NCBI GenBank assembly: GCA_900756545.1
Contig: CAAEKO010000048.1
Location: 1-10,080, forward strand
Direction: 5' to 3'
Length of the DNA: 10,080 bases
Origin: Clostridia bacterium
GTDB lineage: Bacteria > Bacillota > Clostridia > UBA1381
Every line of letters begins with the position of its first letter. Position 1 is the first letter of the stretch. A program made the translations under genes and the position numbers. Positions 1 through 5,987 of this stretch are shown in pieces. The notes under the pieces are model-generated. The model made no database searches, had not been told where the DNA came from, and worked only from the letters and a program-made list of their open reading frames with translations.

Positions 1-65
1 TAAGTTCTATTCTAATTAGCTGGAAAACAGATAATGAGTTTCGCAAACCCAAACAGGCCGAACTC

Positions 66-115
66 TGAAAAGAAAAACACCGCAAATACTAAAACTTCAG
101 TATTTATGCGGTGTT
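66..115 (-). terminator. Rho-independent terminator after tRNA-Arg
   Basis: Read on the minus strand, a long hairpin starts two bases after the CCA end of the tRNA. The arms are 99-115 and 76-90, about 15 base pairs with a two-base bulge at 106-107 and an eight-base loop at 91-98. The U-rich tail TTTTTCTTTTC follows at 67-77. This is a strong intrinsic terminator that should end transcription of the tRNA gene. It is seen directly in the sequence. Confidence 0.85.
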
Positions 116-117
116 CA

Positions 118-192
118 TGGCACCCCCGACCGGAATTGAACCGATGACTAACCCTTAGGAGGGGCTTGTAATATCCTCTTTACTACGGGGGC
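118..192 (-). tRNA. tRNA-Arg (anticodon CCU)
   Basis: A complete 75-base cloverleaf can be folded by hand. The acceptor is GCCCCCG with CGGGGGU, opening with a G1-U72 wobble. The D stem is GTAA/TTAC, and its loop contains the conserved GG. The anticodon stem is AGCCC/GGGTT around the loop CTCCTAA, which gives anticodon CCU and decodes AGG. The variable loop has four bases, the T stem is ATCGG/CCGGT and the T loop is TTCAATT. The discriminator is G and CCA is encoded. It charges arginine for the AGG codon. A terminator follows directly, and a decayed relative lies 20 bases upstream. tRNA-Arg(CCU) genes are known integration sites for mobile elements in many bacteria, but no integrase is visible here. 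Confidence 0.93.
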
Positions 193-212
193 GTTTTGCT
201 AATTCAGTTGTA

Positions 213-284
213 CTTTACCCCTAAGCGGAAACCAATGGTTTACCACTGAGGAGGGACTTGAAATATCCATTTAACTACGGAGTC
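213..284 (-). pseudogene. Decayed tRNA-Arg(CCU)-like sequence
   Basis: The 5' half, read from 284 downward, matches the intact tRNA at 118-192 at roughly four bases in five over about 38 bases. The match covers the acceptor 5' strand, the D arm with GGATAT and the anticodon loop CTCCTCA, which still reads CCU. The 3' half is not similar. The anticodon stem has two mismatches, the D stem has two T-T mismatches, the T loop lacks TTCRA, the acceptor pairs poorly and there is no CCA. A functional tRNA is unlikely. It is either a degenerate duplicate or the 5' remnant of a tRNA whose 3' half was replaced. The left border is approximate. Confidence 0.6.
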
Positions 285-295
285 ATAATTAATAA

Positions 296-339
296 AAGCA
301 TAGAATATCTCCCCATCCCCAAAACGGTGAGGAGATATT
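296..339 (-). terminator. Probable terminator of the rsmE-aro-rrf2 operon
   Basis: A nine-base-pair stem (AATATCTCC/GGAGATATT, arms 331-339 and 304-312) begins inside the Rrf2 stop codon on the minus strand. A U-rich stretch (TTTTATT) comes only after a seven-base gap, so termination may be incomplete. Some transcripts could then run on into the tRNA region. The hairpin is seen directly; its strength is inferred. Confidence 0.6.
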
Positions 340-734
340 TAATCGTCTAATATTTCTTGTAATGACTTACTGGCTAACGCTTCAGCAAAAATATTCTGGG
401 AAGCGATCAAATGCTTCTGAATTTTGCATGCGCCAGTATTTTTACAAAGATCAGGCTCGGCGATGCACCGATTGATGGCGATTGGCCCATCAATTGCCTC
501 AATAACCTCCTTTAACGTAACCTCGTCCGCAGGCTTGTTCAGTATATATCCGCCGTTCACACCACGATAGGATTTCGCGATACCCGCACAAACCAATTTA
601 CGCAGGATTTTTAATGTAAACCGATATGGCACATAACTTTGCTCCGCAATTGCTTTCGCGTCTATCAATAATTTACTTTGCGCCAGCAATGCTGTGATCC
701 GCATTGCGTAATCCGCTTCTCTTGTAATCGTCAT
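339..734 (-). CDS. Rrf2 family transcriptional regulator, probably Fe-S binding
   Basis: A 131-residue winged-helix DNA-binding protein. It opens with the family's MTITREADYAMR. The recognition region is at about residues 34-50, and the wing carries YRGVNGGYIL at 56-65. Cys90, Cys97 and Cys103 with a nearby His108 form a cluster like the iron-sulfur ligands of IscR and NsrR, although the first spacing is one residue longer than in IscR. The family senses Fe-S status, nitric oxide or redox state and represses or activates target promoters. The start is supported by AGGGTGA six bases upstream. It is the last gene of the rsmE-aro operon, 23 bases after aroK, and a hairpin follows its stop codon. 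No suf, isc or cysteine genes adjoin it, so its targets cannot be named. The family call is firm; the cluster binding is inferred. Confidence 0.9.
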   Translation of the reverse strand: MTITREADYAMRITALLAQSKLLIDAKAIAEQSYVPYRFTLKILRKLVCAGIAKSYRGVNGGYILNKPADEVTLKEVIEAIDGPIAINRCIAEPDLCKNTGACKIQKHLIASQNIFAEALASKSLQEILDD

Positions 735-757
735 ATATTTTCACCCTATACAATATT

Positions 758-1276
758 TTACTGGATTTTAGGCACAAAGTCAAGCCTTTTTAGTATTTCT
801 TCCGCATGTTCTTTCGGTTTTTTTTCATCAGAAACCGTAATTTGCAAGTCGCAGCAGCCGTAAAATGGCTTTCGGCTGTGAAAGCGCTTTAAAACATTAT
901 CGGCGTCCTCCCGCATGAGCGGCCTCGTCCCGCCAGCCTTCTGCATCCGGCCGAGGAGCACCGTGTCAGGGATGTCCAGATTCACGATCACGCCTGTCTG
1001 CCGCAGAATATCAATGTTCTCCTGCCGCAGAACAGCTCCGCCGCCGGTGGATATGACTGCCCTTGGCATAGCAGCGGCTTTTTTTACCGCATCGGTTTCC
1101 ATGTCCCGGAACGCCGTTTCGCCTCTTTCCGCAAAAATCTCATTGATGGTACAGCCAGCGTCTGTCTCTACCAACTCGTCAGTGTCCACAAATTGAAATC
1201 CCATCATCCGTGCCAGCTGTTTGCCAATCTCCGTCTTTCCAGAGGCCATAAAGCCTGTCAATACAATATTTTTCAT
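758..1276 (-). CDS. aroK: Shikimate kinase
   Basis: A full-length 172-residue cytoplasmic kinase that converts shikimate and ATP to shikimate 3-phosphate in the chorismate and aromatic amino acid pathway. The P-loop is GFMASGKT at 8-15. The DTD motif at 31-33 contributes Mg and shikimate contacts. Arg57 and the glycine triplet at 78-80 match the shikimate-binding site. Arg118 in TRPLM belongs to the mobile lid, and Arg135 lies in the late SRKPFYG segment. The start overlaps the aroE stop by four bases (ATGA), which indicates translational coupling. An AGAGG lies about ten bases upstream. The following gene is the Rrf2 regulator. aroL is the other name used for this enzyme; I use aroK for a single copy next to aroE. 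Confidence 0.95.
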   Translation of the reverse strand: MKNIVLTGFMASGKTEIGKQLARMMGFQFVDTDELVETDAGCTINEIFAERGETAFRDMETDAVKKAAAMPRAVISTGGGAVLRQENIDILRQTGVIVNLDIPDTVLLGRMQKAGGTRPLMREDADNVLKRFHSRKPFYGCCDLQITVSDEKKPKEHAEEILKRLDFVPKIQ

Positions 1277-2112
1277 TTCCCAAAAACCTCTTTTGCGATT
1301 TCCTCATATATGCCCTCAGGCAATTTAGTGTCGGTAAACAGCTCATAAGCAATGATCCCCTGAAAAATCAGCATCCCCAGCCCATTAACCGTCTTTGCAC
1401 CCCGCTCTTTTGCCTTGCGCAAAAACACAGTTTCCTCCGGGTTATAGATCATATCCGCCGCCGCGGTTTTTTCGTCTACAAAGGAAAAATCCGCAAGCGG
1501 ACAACCATCCACCTCCGGCCACATCCCTACTGAAGTGGTATTGATAATAACGTCATAGTGCAAAAGCTTCCTTTCCGTTTCCACATGATACCCCACAGTC
1601 TTTTCCGCATATTCCGCCAACCGCAGAGCATTCGCTTCTGTCCTATTTAAAATTGTTATACTCTTTGCGCCCTCCATGGCGAATAAAATAACAATGGGCT
1701 GCGTTGCGCCGCCCGCGCCAACGATGAGTACATCCCTATCCTTGACCGCGATTCCCTCATGCAGGAGCGACTGGTAAAAACCATCTGCATCCGTGTTGTA
1801 CCCATACAGCCGGCCATTCCGATTGACGCACGTGTTCACTGACCCAAATTTACGCGCTCTATCCGAAATTTCATCCAAATACTGCATGACCTCAAATTTA
1901 TGAGGCGCAGTTACATTCACGCCGGCAATTCCCATTGCCCGGATGCCGTTTACAGCGTCCTTCAAATTTTTCGGATGCACCTCCAGCGCTGTATATACAT
2001 AGTTTTTTCCGGTTTTTTCCGATATGTAGTTGTGCATCTGGGGCGAAAAGCTGTGCTCCACAGGATCACCGATAATCGCCAGCTGCTTTGTATGTCCGTT
2101 GATTTCAAACAT
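1273..2112 (-). CDS. aroE: Shikimate dehydrogenase (NADP+)
   Basis: A 279-residue cytoplasmic enzyme that reduces 3-dehydroshikimate to shikimate with NADPH. The N-terminal substrate domain has the SxS motif HSFSP (Ser21, Ser23), the catalytic Lys72 in APHK, Asn93 in SVNT and Asp108 in NTD. The Rossmann domain has GAGGA at 132-136, NRT at 156-158 (the usual NADP 2'-phosphate contact) and NTTSVGMWP at 191-199. Gln251 closes the active site. After GAGGA the usual small or basic residues are replaced by TQP, a mild departure. The start is supported by AGAGG nine bases upstream. The gene overlaps yqeG by eight bases and aroK by four, so yqeG-aroE-aroK are probably translated as a coupled unit. 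Aromatic synthesis steps three and four of the post-DHQ part are therefore made together. Confidence 0.96.
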   Translation of the reverse strand: MFEINGHTKQLAIIGDPVEHSFSPQMHNYISEKTGKNYVYTALEVHPKNLKDAVNGIRAMGIAGVNVTAPHKFEVMQYLDEISDRARKFGSVNTCVNRNGRLYGYNTDADGFYQSLLHEGIAVKDRDVLIVGAGGATQPIVILFAMEGAKSITILNRTEANALRLAEYAEKTVGYHVETERKLLHYDVIINTTSVGMWPEVDGCPLADFSFVDEKTAAADMIYNPEETVFLRKAKERGAKTVNGLGMLIFQGIIAYELFTDTKLPEGIYEEIAKEVFGK

Positions 2113-2611
2113 TCTTTTTAACCTCTTTGTATTTCTTTAAAACGATTTTCTCCATCCGGCGTTTGAATTTAAAAAACAAGGTTTCCTTCTCCTCAATCGG
2201 CTCCACTAAAACTGTCAGGATACCGCTGCGCCGGCCGCCATATACGTCTGTAAAGATCTGGTCTCCGATTAGAACTGTTTCCTCCGGCTTCACACCGAAC
2301 TTCGCCATGGCTTTTTGTATACCTGTACGGAACGGCTTATTTGCCCGGGCCACATAAAACGCCCCGATGGTTTGATTGAACCGTAAAACGCGTTCTAACT
2401 TGTTATTGGAAACAAAGCAAAACTGTACGTTTTCTTCCTCTAGCCGCTTCAAAAAAGCATTCACCGCTGGGGTAGGTTCCGGCTCCGTATAGGGCACAAG
2501 CGTGTTATCAATGTCCAGCACAGCCAGCCGGATCCCCCGTTCTTCAAAAAATCCCGGCTCAATATCCTGAATAGACCGATACACATAATCCGGGAAAAGG
2601 CCTTCTAACAT
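2105..2611 (-). CDS. yqeG: YqeG family HAD-type phosphatase
   Basis: A 168-residue HAD superfamily phosphatase of the small, uncapped (IIIA) class. Motif I is LDIDNTLV with nucleophile Asp33 and acid-base Asp35. Motif II is Ser69 in VSNN, motif III is Lys92 in NKP, and motif IV is GDQIFTD with Asp117 and Asp122. All catalytic positions are intact. The C-terminal 30 residues are lysine-rich and could contact membrane or nucleic acid. The physiological substrate in bacteria is not settled; eukaryotic relatives (Gep4, PGPP1) dephosphorylate phosphatidylglycerophosphate, so a lipid substrate is possible. In Bacillus, yqeG also lies just ahead of an aroE-containing operon, so the pairing here is a familiar one. 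AAGGAG lies about six bases before the ATG. The gap to the preceding membrane protein gene is ten bases. Confidence 0.9.
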   Translation of the reverse strand: MLEGLFPDYVYRSIQDIEPGFFEERGIRLAVLDIDNTLVPYTEPEPTPAVNAFLKRLEEENVQFCFVSNNKLERVLRFNQTIGAFYVARANKPFRTGIQKAMAKFGVKPEETVLIGDQIFTDVYGGRRSGILTVLVEPIEEKETLFFKFKRRMEKIVLKKYKEVKKNV

Positions 2612-2621
2612 AGTATGCTCC

Positions 2622-3092
2622 TTACTTTTTCTTTGTTTTCTTTTTAGGGTGGTTTTTACCCGCCTTTGTCATGAGTATCCCGTTATAGACCAGCATCCCC
2701 AACAGGTATACGCCGCCTAAAATGCTGATCAGTATGACCTGCTTCTGGGTGTTAAATGCCAATTTCCATATATATCCGCTGTTAATCAGCATCATAAACC
2801 GCTGTCCGCCGATTATCAGGGATGTGATGTATGACAAACGTGTAAACAACAGAGCCAGGGTAAAGGCCAGGAACATATGCCCATAGTTCTTAAATTTTCC
2901 AGTTTTCGCCGCGCAAATATAAAAACCCACCGCCGCCAGCGCAAATATGCCGGCTGTCAGGAAAGTGGCGAAATTCTGCATGTAAAGCCTGGCATATAAA
3001 ATGTGTAGTAAAATATATGCCAGCGCCCCAATCCCTAAATTAATTAGGATTCTATTCATCAACTGTTCCTCTGTTTTATCCGTTTTCAGCAT
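2622..3092 (-). CDS. Unrecognised four-helix membrane protein
   Basis: I do not recognise the family of this 156-residue protein. It has four likely membrane helices at about 15-37, 42-62, 72-95 and 117-140. A short charged N-terminus precedes them, and a basic tail rich in lysine (residues 143-156) follows. By the positive-inside rule the tail should lie in the cytoplasm, and with four helices the N-terminus as well. No catalytic motif is visible. Translation from the first ATG is supported by an excellent GGAGGAG about seven bases upstream; a Met at residue 12 is a weaker alternative. The gene overlaps the end of rsmE by seven bases and is ten bases ahead of yqeG, so it belongs to the operon. 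If YqeG acts on a lipid, a membrane partner would fit, but that is speculation. Confidence 0.8.
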   Translation of the reverse strand: MLKTDKTEEQLMNRILINLGIGALAYILLHILYARLYMQNFATFLTAGIFALAAVGFYICAAKTGKFKNYGHMFLAFTLALLFTRLSYITSLIIGGQRFMMLINSGYIWKLAFNTQKQVILISILGGVYLLGMLVYNGILMTKAGKNHPKKKTKKK

Positions 3093-3847
3093 GTTTTTTC
3101 TCCTCCGTTAATATCTCCGATTTCATACATAATCATAGCCAGCACGGCTTCCCCGGCCGTTTCCGTCCGCAAAATCCGCCGCCCAAGGGTGACCGTCCGT
3201 ATTCCCGCCTGGCGGAGTAATTCGATTTCACGCGGGTCAAAGCCGCCCTCCGGTCCAATCATAAAACTAACACTGCGCGCCTCCGCCTTTTCCGTCAGGA
3301 CAGACCGAAGCGTTCCTCGTTCTTCACATTCATAGGGCGCAAAGCACAAATCGTCCTGCCGCATCTGGCTGACTGCTTCCGCGAACTCCATAGGTGCTGT
3401 GACCTCTGGAATGATCCCCCGTCCCGACTGCTTTGCCGCCTCCCCAGCGATTTTCTGCCAACGGGCTGTCTTTTTCGCCTCCGCCTTCGTGTCCTCCAGC
3501 TTCACCACACAACGTTCCATGACGCAGGGTACGATCCTCGTCACACCCAGCTCTGTGGTTTTCTGAATGATATAATCCATCTTTGTTGACTTGGGAATAC
3601 CCTGATATAGGGTCACTTGGATTTCCGGCTCCGTCTCTACAGGGTACTTCTTTAGAATCTCACAGTTGATCGCGCCGGGTTCAAGCGCTGTGATCCTTGC
3701 CGCATAATCAAACCCTTTTCCGTCGCAAACCGTGATCTCATCACCCACAGATAGGCGCAGAACTTTTTTGATATGCGCCGCATCCCCAGAGTCAATCGTT
3801 AGGGTATCAGCGGATATATGGTCTATGGGCGTAAAAAACTTTGGCAT
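3086..3847 (-). CDS. rsmE: 16S rRNA (uracil(1498)-N(3))-methyltransferase
   Basis: A 253-residue SPOUT-class methyltransferase that methylates N3 of U1498 in 16S rRNA using S-adenosylmethionine, acting on the small subunit. The N-terminal PUA-like domain (about 1-68) has HIKKVLRL at 25-32. The catalytic knot domain has QKTTELGV at 95-102, RWQKIAGEAAKQSGR at 129-143, the SAM-loop IGPEGGF at 197-203 and LGRRILRTETA at 221-231, all family hallmarks. Length is typical. The start is supported by AAAGGA about nine bases upstream. It is the first gene after the TTGACA/TATACT promoter and so heads the six-gene operon. In many Firmicutes rsmE follows prmA and dnaJ; here those genes are absent upstream and a fructose operon terminator stands there instead. 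Confidence 0.95.
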   Translation of the reverse strand: MPKFFTPIDHISADTLTIDSGDAAHIKKVLRLSVGDEITVCDGKGFDYAARITALEPGAINCEILKKYPVETEPEIQVTLYQGIPKSTKMDYIIQKTTELGVTRIVPCVMERCVVKLEDTKAEAKKTARWQKIAGEAAKQSGRGIIPEVTAPMEFAEAVSQMRQDDLCFAPYECEERGTLRSVLTEKAEARSVSFMIGPEGGFDPREIELLRQAGIRTVTLGRRILRTETAGEAVLAMIMYEIGDINGGEKTC

Positions 3848-3881
3848 ATCTCCCCATCCTTTAAATTACTGTAACGTTTAT

Positions 3882-3910
3882 AGTATAATATCTTTTTGGA
3901 TAAATGTCAA
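3882..3910 (-). promoter_or_regulatory. Sigma-A promoter of the rsmE operon
   Basis: On the minus strand a perfect -35 box TTGACA (3905-3910) is separated by exactly 17 bases from TATACT (3882-3887). Transcription should start near 3875, giving a leader of roughly 28 bases before the rsmE ATG. The near-consensus boxes suggest strong, largely constitutive expression of rsmE through rrf2. It lies just downstream of the ptsI terminator, so the two operons are transcriptionally separate. Confidence 0.88.
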
Positions 3911-3918
3911 GTTGCATA

Positions 3919-3969
3919 GAATAGAAAAAAGGCGGCAGATTGGTTATATCCGTCAAACCAATCTGCCGC
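3919..3969 (-). terminator. Strong terminator of the fructose/PTS operon
   Basis: A perfect 14-base-pair stem (GCGGCAGATTGGTT, arms 3956-3969 and 3932-3945) with a ten-base loop is followed on the minus strand by TTTTTTCTATT. It begins eleven bases after the ptsI stop codon. This is a textbook intrinsic terminator and marks the 3' end of fruR-fruK-fruA-ptsH-ptsI. Confidence 0.95.
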
Positions 3970-3979
3970 TATCTAAACT

Positions 3980-5683
3980 TTAATCTAAGCTCTCCATCAA
4001 ATATTCCCGGACTTCCTCTTCCGTCGTCAAGGACAGGACATGCTCCGCCGTCCTTTTGGCTCTTGCGGTATCCCACTGAGATATGGTTTTACGCACTACC
4101 AGCACAGACGTTGGACTTACACTGTATTCGTCCAATCCAAATGCGATCAGAAGCGGGATCAAGTATTTATCCGCTGCCGCCTCGCCGCACATTCCTACCG
4201 GAATGCCGGCTTGCTTTGCTGCCGCAATCACATTCCTAATCGAACGTATTACCGCCGGATTATACGCGGAATACAGATACGATACCTTCGCATTACCCCG
4301 GTCAACTGCCATGGTATATTGGGTTAAGTCGTTGGTGCCGATACTGAAGAAGTCTGCCTCCTTTGCCAGAATGTCTGCAATCAGGCTTGCCGCCGGGGTT
4401 TCGATCATCACACCGGTTTTGATATTCGGATTATACGCAATGCTTTCCTGATCCAGTTCCGCCTTGACTTCAGCAATCATGGCCTTCGCACTCCGCAGCT
4501 CATCCACACAGGTTACCAGCGGGAGCATAATACGGATATCCCCAAATGCACTTGCCCGCAGCAGCGCCCGAAGCTGAATCCGGAATAAATCCGGATTTGC
4601 CAGGCAGAACCGCACCGCCCGGAAGCCCAAAAACGGATTTTCCTCTTGCTCTAAGCCCAAATAAGGCAGTGCCTTATCGCCGCCAATGTCCAGTGTGCGG
4701 ATAATAACTGGCTTTCCTTTCATAGCCAAGGCCGCCTTCTGGTAAGCGGCGAACTGTTCCTCCTCGTTGGGAGCAGAATTTCTATCCATGAACAGAAATT
4801 CCGTCCTGAACAAGCCCACGCCCTCGCCGTCATACTCCAGAACCTTGGCAGCGTCCTCCGGCTTGCCAATATTGCAAAGCAATTCGACCTCCGCCGCATC
4901 CTCCGTCTGGGTTTTCCGGCCTACGAACTTCGCCAGCGCACGCTTTTCCTCCGCGTAAGCGTCCTGCTTTTTCCGATATGCCGCAATCCGGCCTTCATCA
5001 CAGGCGTTGAGAACGTTTCCCTCTACGCCGTCTACAATGACCGTCTCTCCATCCCGCAAAATACTTGTAATGTCCTTGACGCTAAGTACCGCCGGAATTT
5101 CCAGGGATCGTGCCAGAATCGCGGAATGTGAGGTGCGCCCGCCGGTCTCAGTGACGATCCCCGCCACATTTTCCCTGTTCAGGGAAGCGGTCATAGAGGG
5201 CGTCAGATCCTTTGCCACAAGGACTGTATCCGGCTCCAATGTGCTCAAATCCTGATCTGCAACACCCAGCAAAAGCTTTAAAAGCCCTGTTTTAATATCG
5301 TTCAGATCGGTTACCCGCTGGGCTGTCAGCTCGTCACCGCTTGCGGCAAACATTGCCGCAAAGGAGTCCAATACGTTTTCCAAAGCCTCCTCCGCACACT
5401 GTCCAGCATTAATCTTATTCTTGATTTCCGTACCAATGACTGGATCACTGATCAGGATCACATGCCCCATCAAAATCTCAGCTTCTTTCTCACCAGCCTT
5501 TTCCCGCATAGCTTCCGCCATTCCCATGGTTTTTTCTGTAAAGGCGCCCAGCGCGTCTTCAAAACGCCGAACCTCTGCCGCAGTGTCCTCCACCGCGGCC
5601 GATGTGTATGCCAATGACTGCTCTCGGATGATCTTCACCTTGCCGATGCCGATTCCTTCCGACGCGTTGATTCCATGATACAT
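3980..5683 (-). CDS. ptsI: PEP-protein phosphotransferase, PTS Enzyme I
   Basis: A 567-residue cytoplasmic enzyme that takes phosphate from phosphoenolpyruvate onto a histidine and passes it to HPr, the first step of all PTS sugar uptake. The swivelling domain carries the phosphorylated His186 in GGRTSHSAI. The TIM-barrel PEP-binding part has FRTEFL (Arg293), IIRTLDIGGDK (Arg329), GVMIETPAA (Glu428), GTNDLTQY (Asp452) and the catalytic Cys499 in MCGEAAAD. The HPr-binding helical domain occupies about 25-140. Length is normal for the family. GAGGTGA lies seven to eight bases before the ATG. It follows ptsH by 19 bases and is the last gene of the fructose operon, ahead of a strong terminator. 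Its place here implies that general PTS capacity is tied at least in part to fructose-operon transcription. Confidence 0.97.
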   Translation of the reverse strand: MYHGINASEGIGIGKVKIIREQSLAYTSAAVEDTAAEVRRFEDALGAFTEKTMGMAEAMREKAGEKEAEILMGHVILISDPVIGTEIKNKINAGQCAEEALENVLDSFAAMFAASGDELTAQRVTDLNDIKTGLLKLLLGVADQDLSTLEPDTVLVAKDLTPSMTASLNRENVAGIVTETGGRTSHSAILARSLEIPAVLSVKDITSILRDGETVIVDGVEGNVLNACDEGRIAAYRKKQDAYAEEKRALAKFVGRKTQTEDAAEVELLCNIGKPEDAAKVLEYDGEGVGLFRTEFLFMDRNSAPNEEEQFAAYQKAALAMKGKPVIIRTLDIGGDKALPYLGLEQEENPFLGFRAVRFCLANPDLFRIQLRALLRASAFGDIRIMLPLVTCVDELRSAKAMIAEVKAELDQESIAYNPNIKTGVMIETPAASLIADILAKEADFFSIGTNDLTQYTMAVDRGNAKVSYLYSAYNPAVIRSIRNVIAAAKQAGIPVGMCGEAAADKYLIPLLIAFGLDEYSVSPTSVLVVRKTISQWDTARAKRTAEHVLSLTTEEEVREYLMESLD

Positions 5684-5702
5684 CCCACTCTCACCTCGTC
5701 AT

Positions 5703-5966
5703 TTATTCCCCAAATCCGCTTTCGATCATTTCAATTGCTTTTGCAAGGGCCTCCTGTTCATCCGGCCCATTGCATTCCACCTCCACCTCACTGCCGCATT
5801 TCATGGCTCCAGCCATAATATTGATGACACTTTTGCCGTTAAAACCGCTGCCGTTGTGTTTTAAATTTACGTCCGCCTCAAATTTCGCCATGGCCTGTGC
5901 AAATTCCATTGCTGGACGCATATGCAGCCCTTGGGCATTTGTAATTGTAATTTTCTGTGATACCAT
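5703..5966 (-). CDS. ptsH: Phosphocarrier protein HPr
   Basis: An 87-residue cytoplasmic phosphocarrier between Enzyme I and the sugar-specific IIA domains. His15 in GLHMRPA is the phosphorylated residue. Ser46 in NGKSVINIM is the site phosphorylated by HPr kinase in low-GC Gram-positive bacteria, where HPr(Ser-P) serves as corepressor of CcpA; both residues fall at canonical positions. The residue after the active histidine is Met, where Ala is common. This is a true HPr rather than Crh, which lacks His15. The start is supported by GAGGAGA about eight bases upstream. It lies 21 bases after fruA and 19 before ptsI, so it is co-transcribed with both. The Ser46 site implies an hprK elsewhere in the genome. 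Confidence 0.96.
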   Translation of the reverse strand: MVSQKITITNAQGLHMRPAMEFAQAMAKFEADVNLKHNGSGFNGKSVINIMAGAMKCGSEVEVECNGPDEQEALAKAIEMIESGFGE

Positions 5967-5987
5967 ACTCGTTTTCTCCTCTACATT

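Noticed and set aside
305..318. 14-base identity ATATCTCCCCATCC with 3846-3859
   Set aside because: One copy is in the rrf2 terminator and the other at the rsmE start. Flanks diverge at once, and one such match is near chance expectation in 10 kb.
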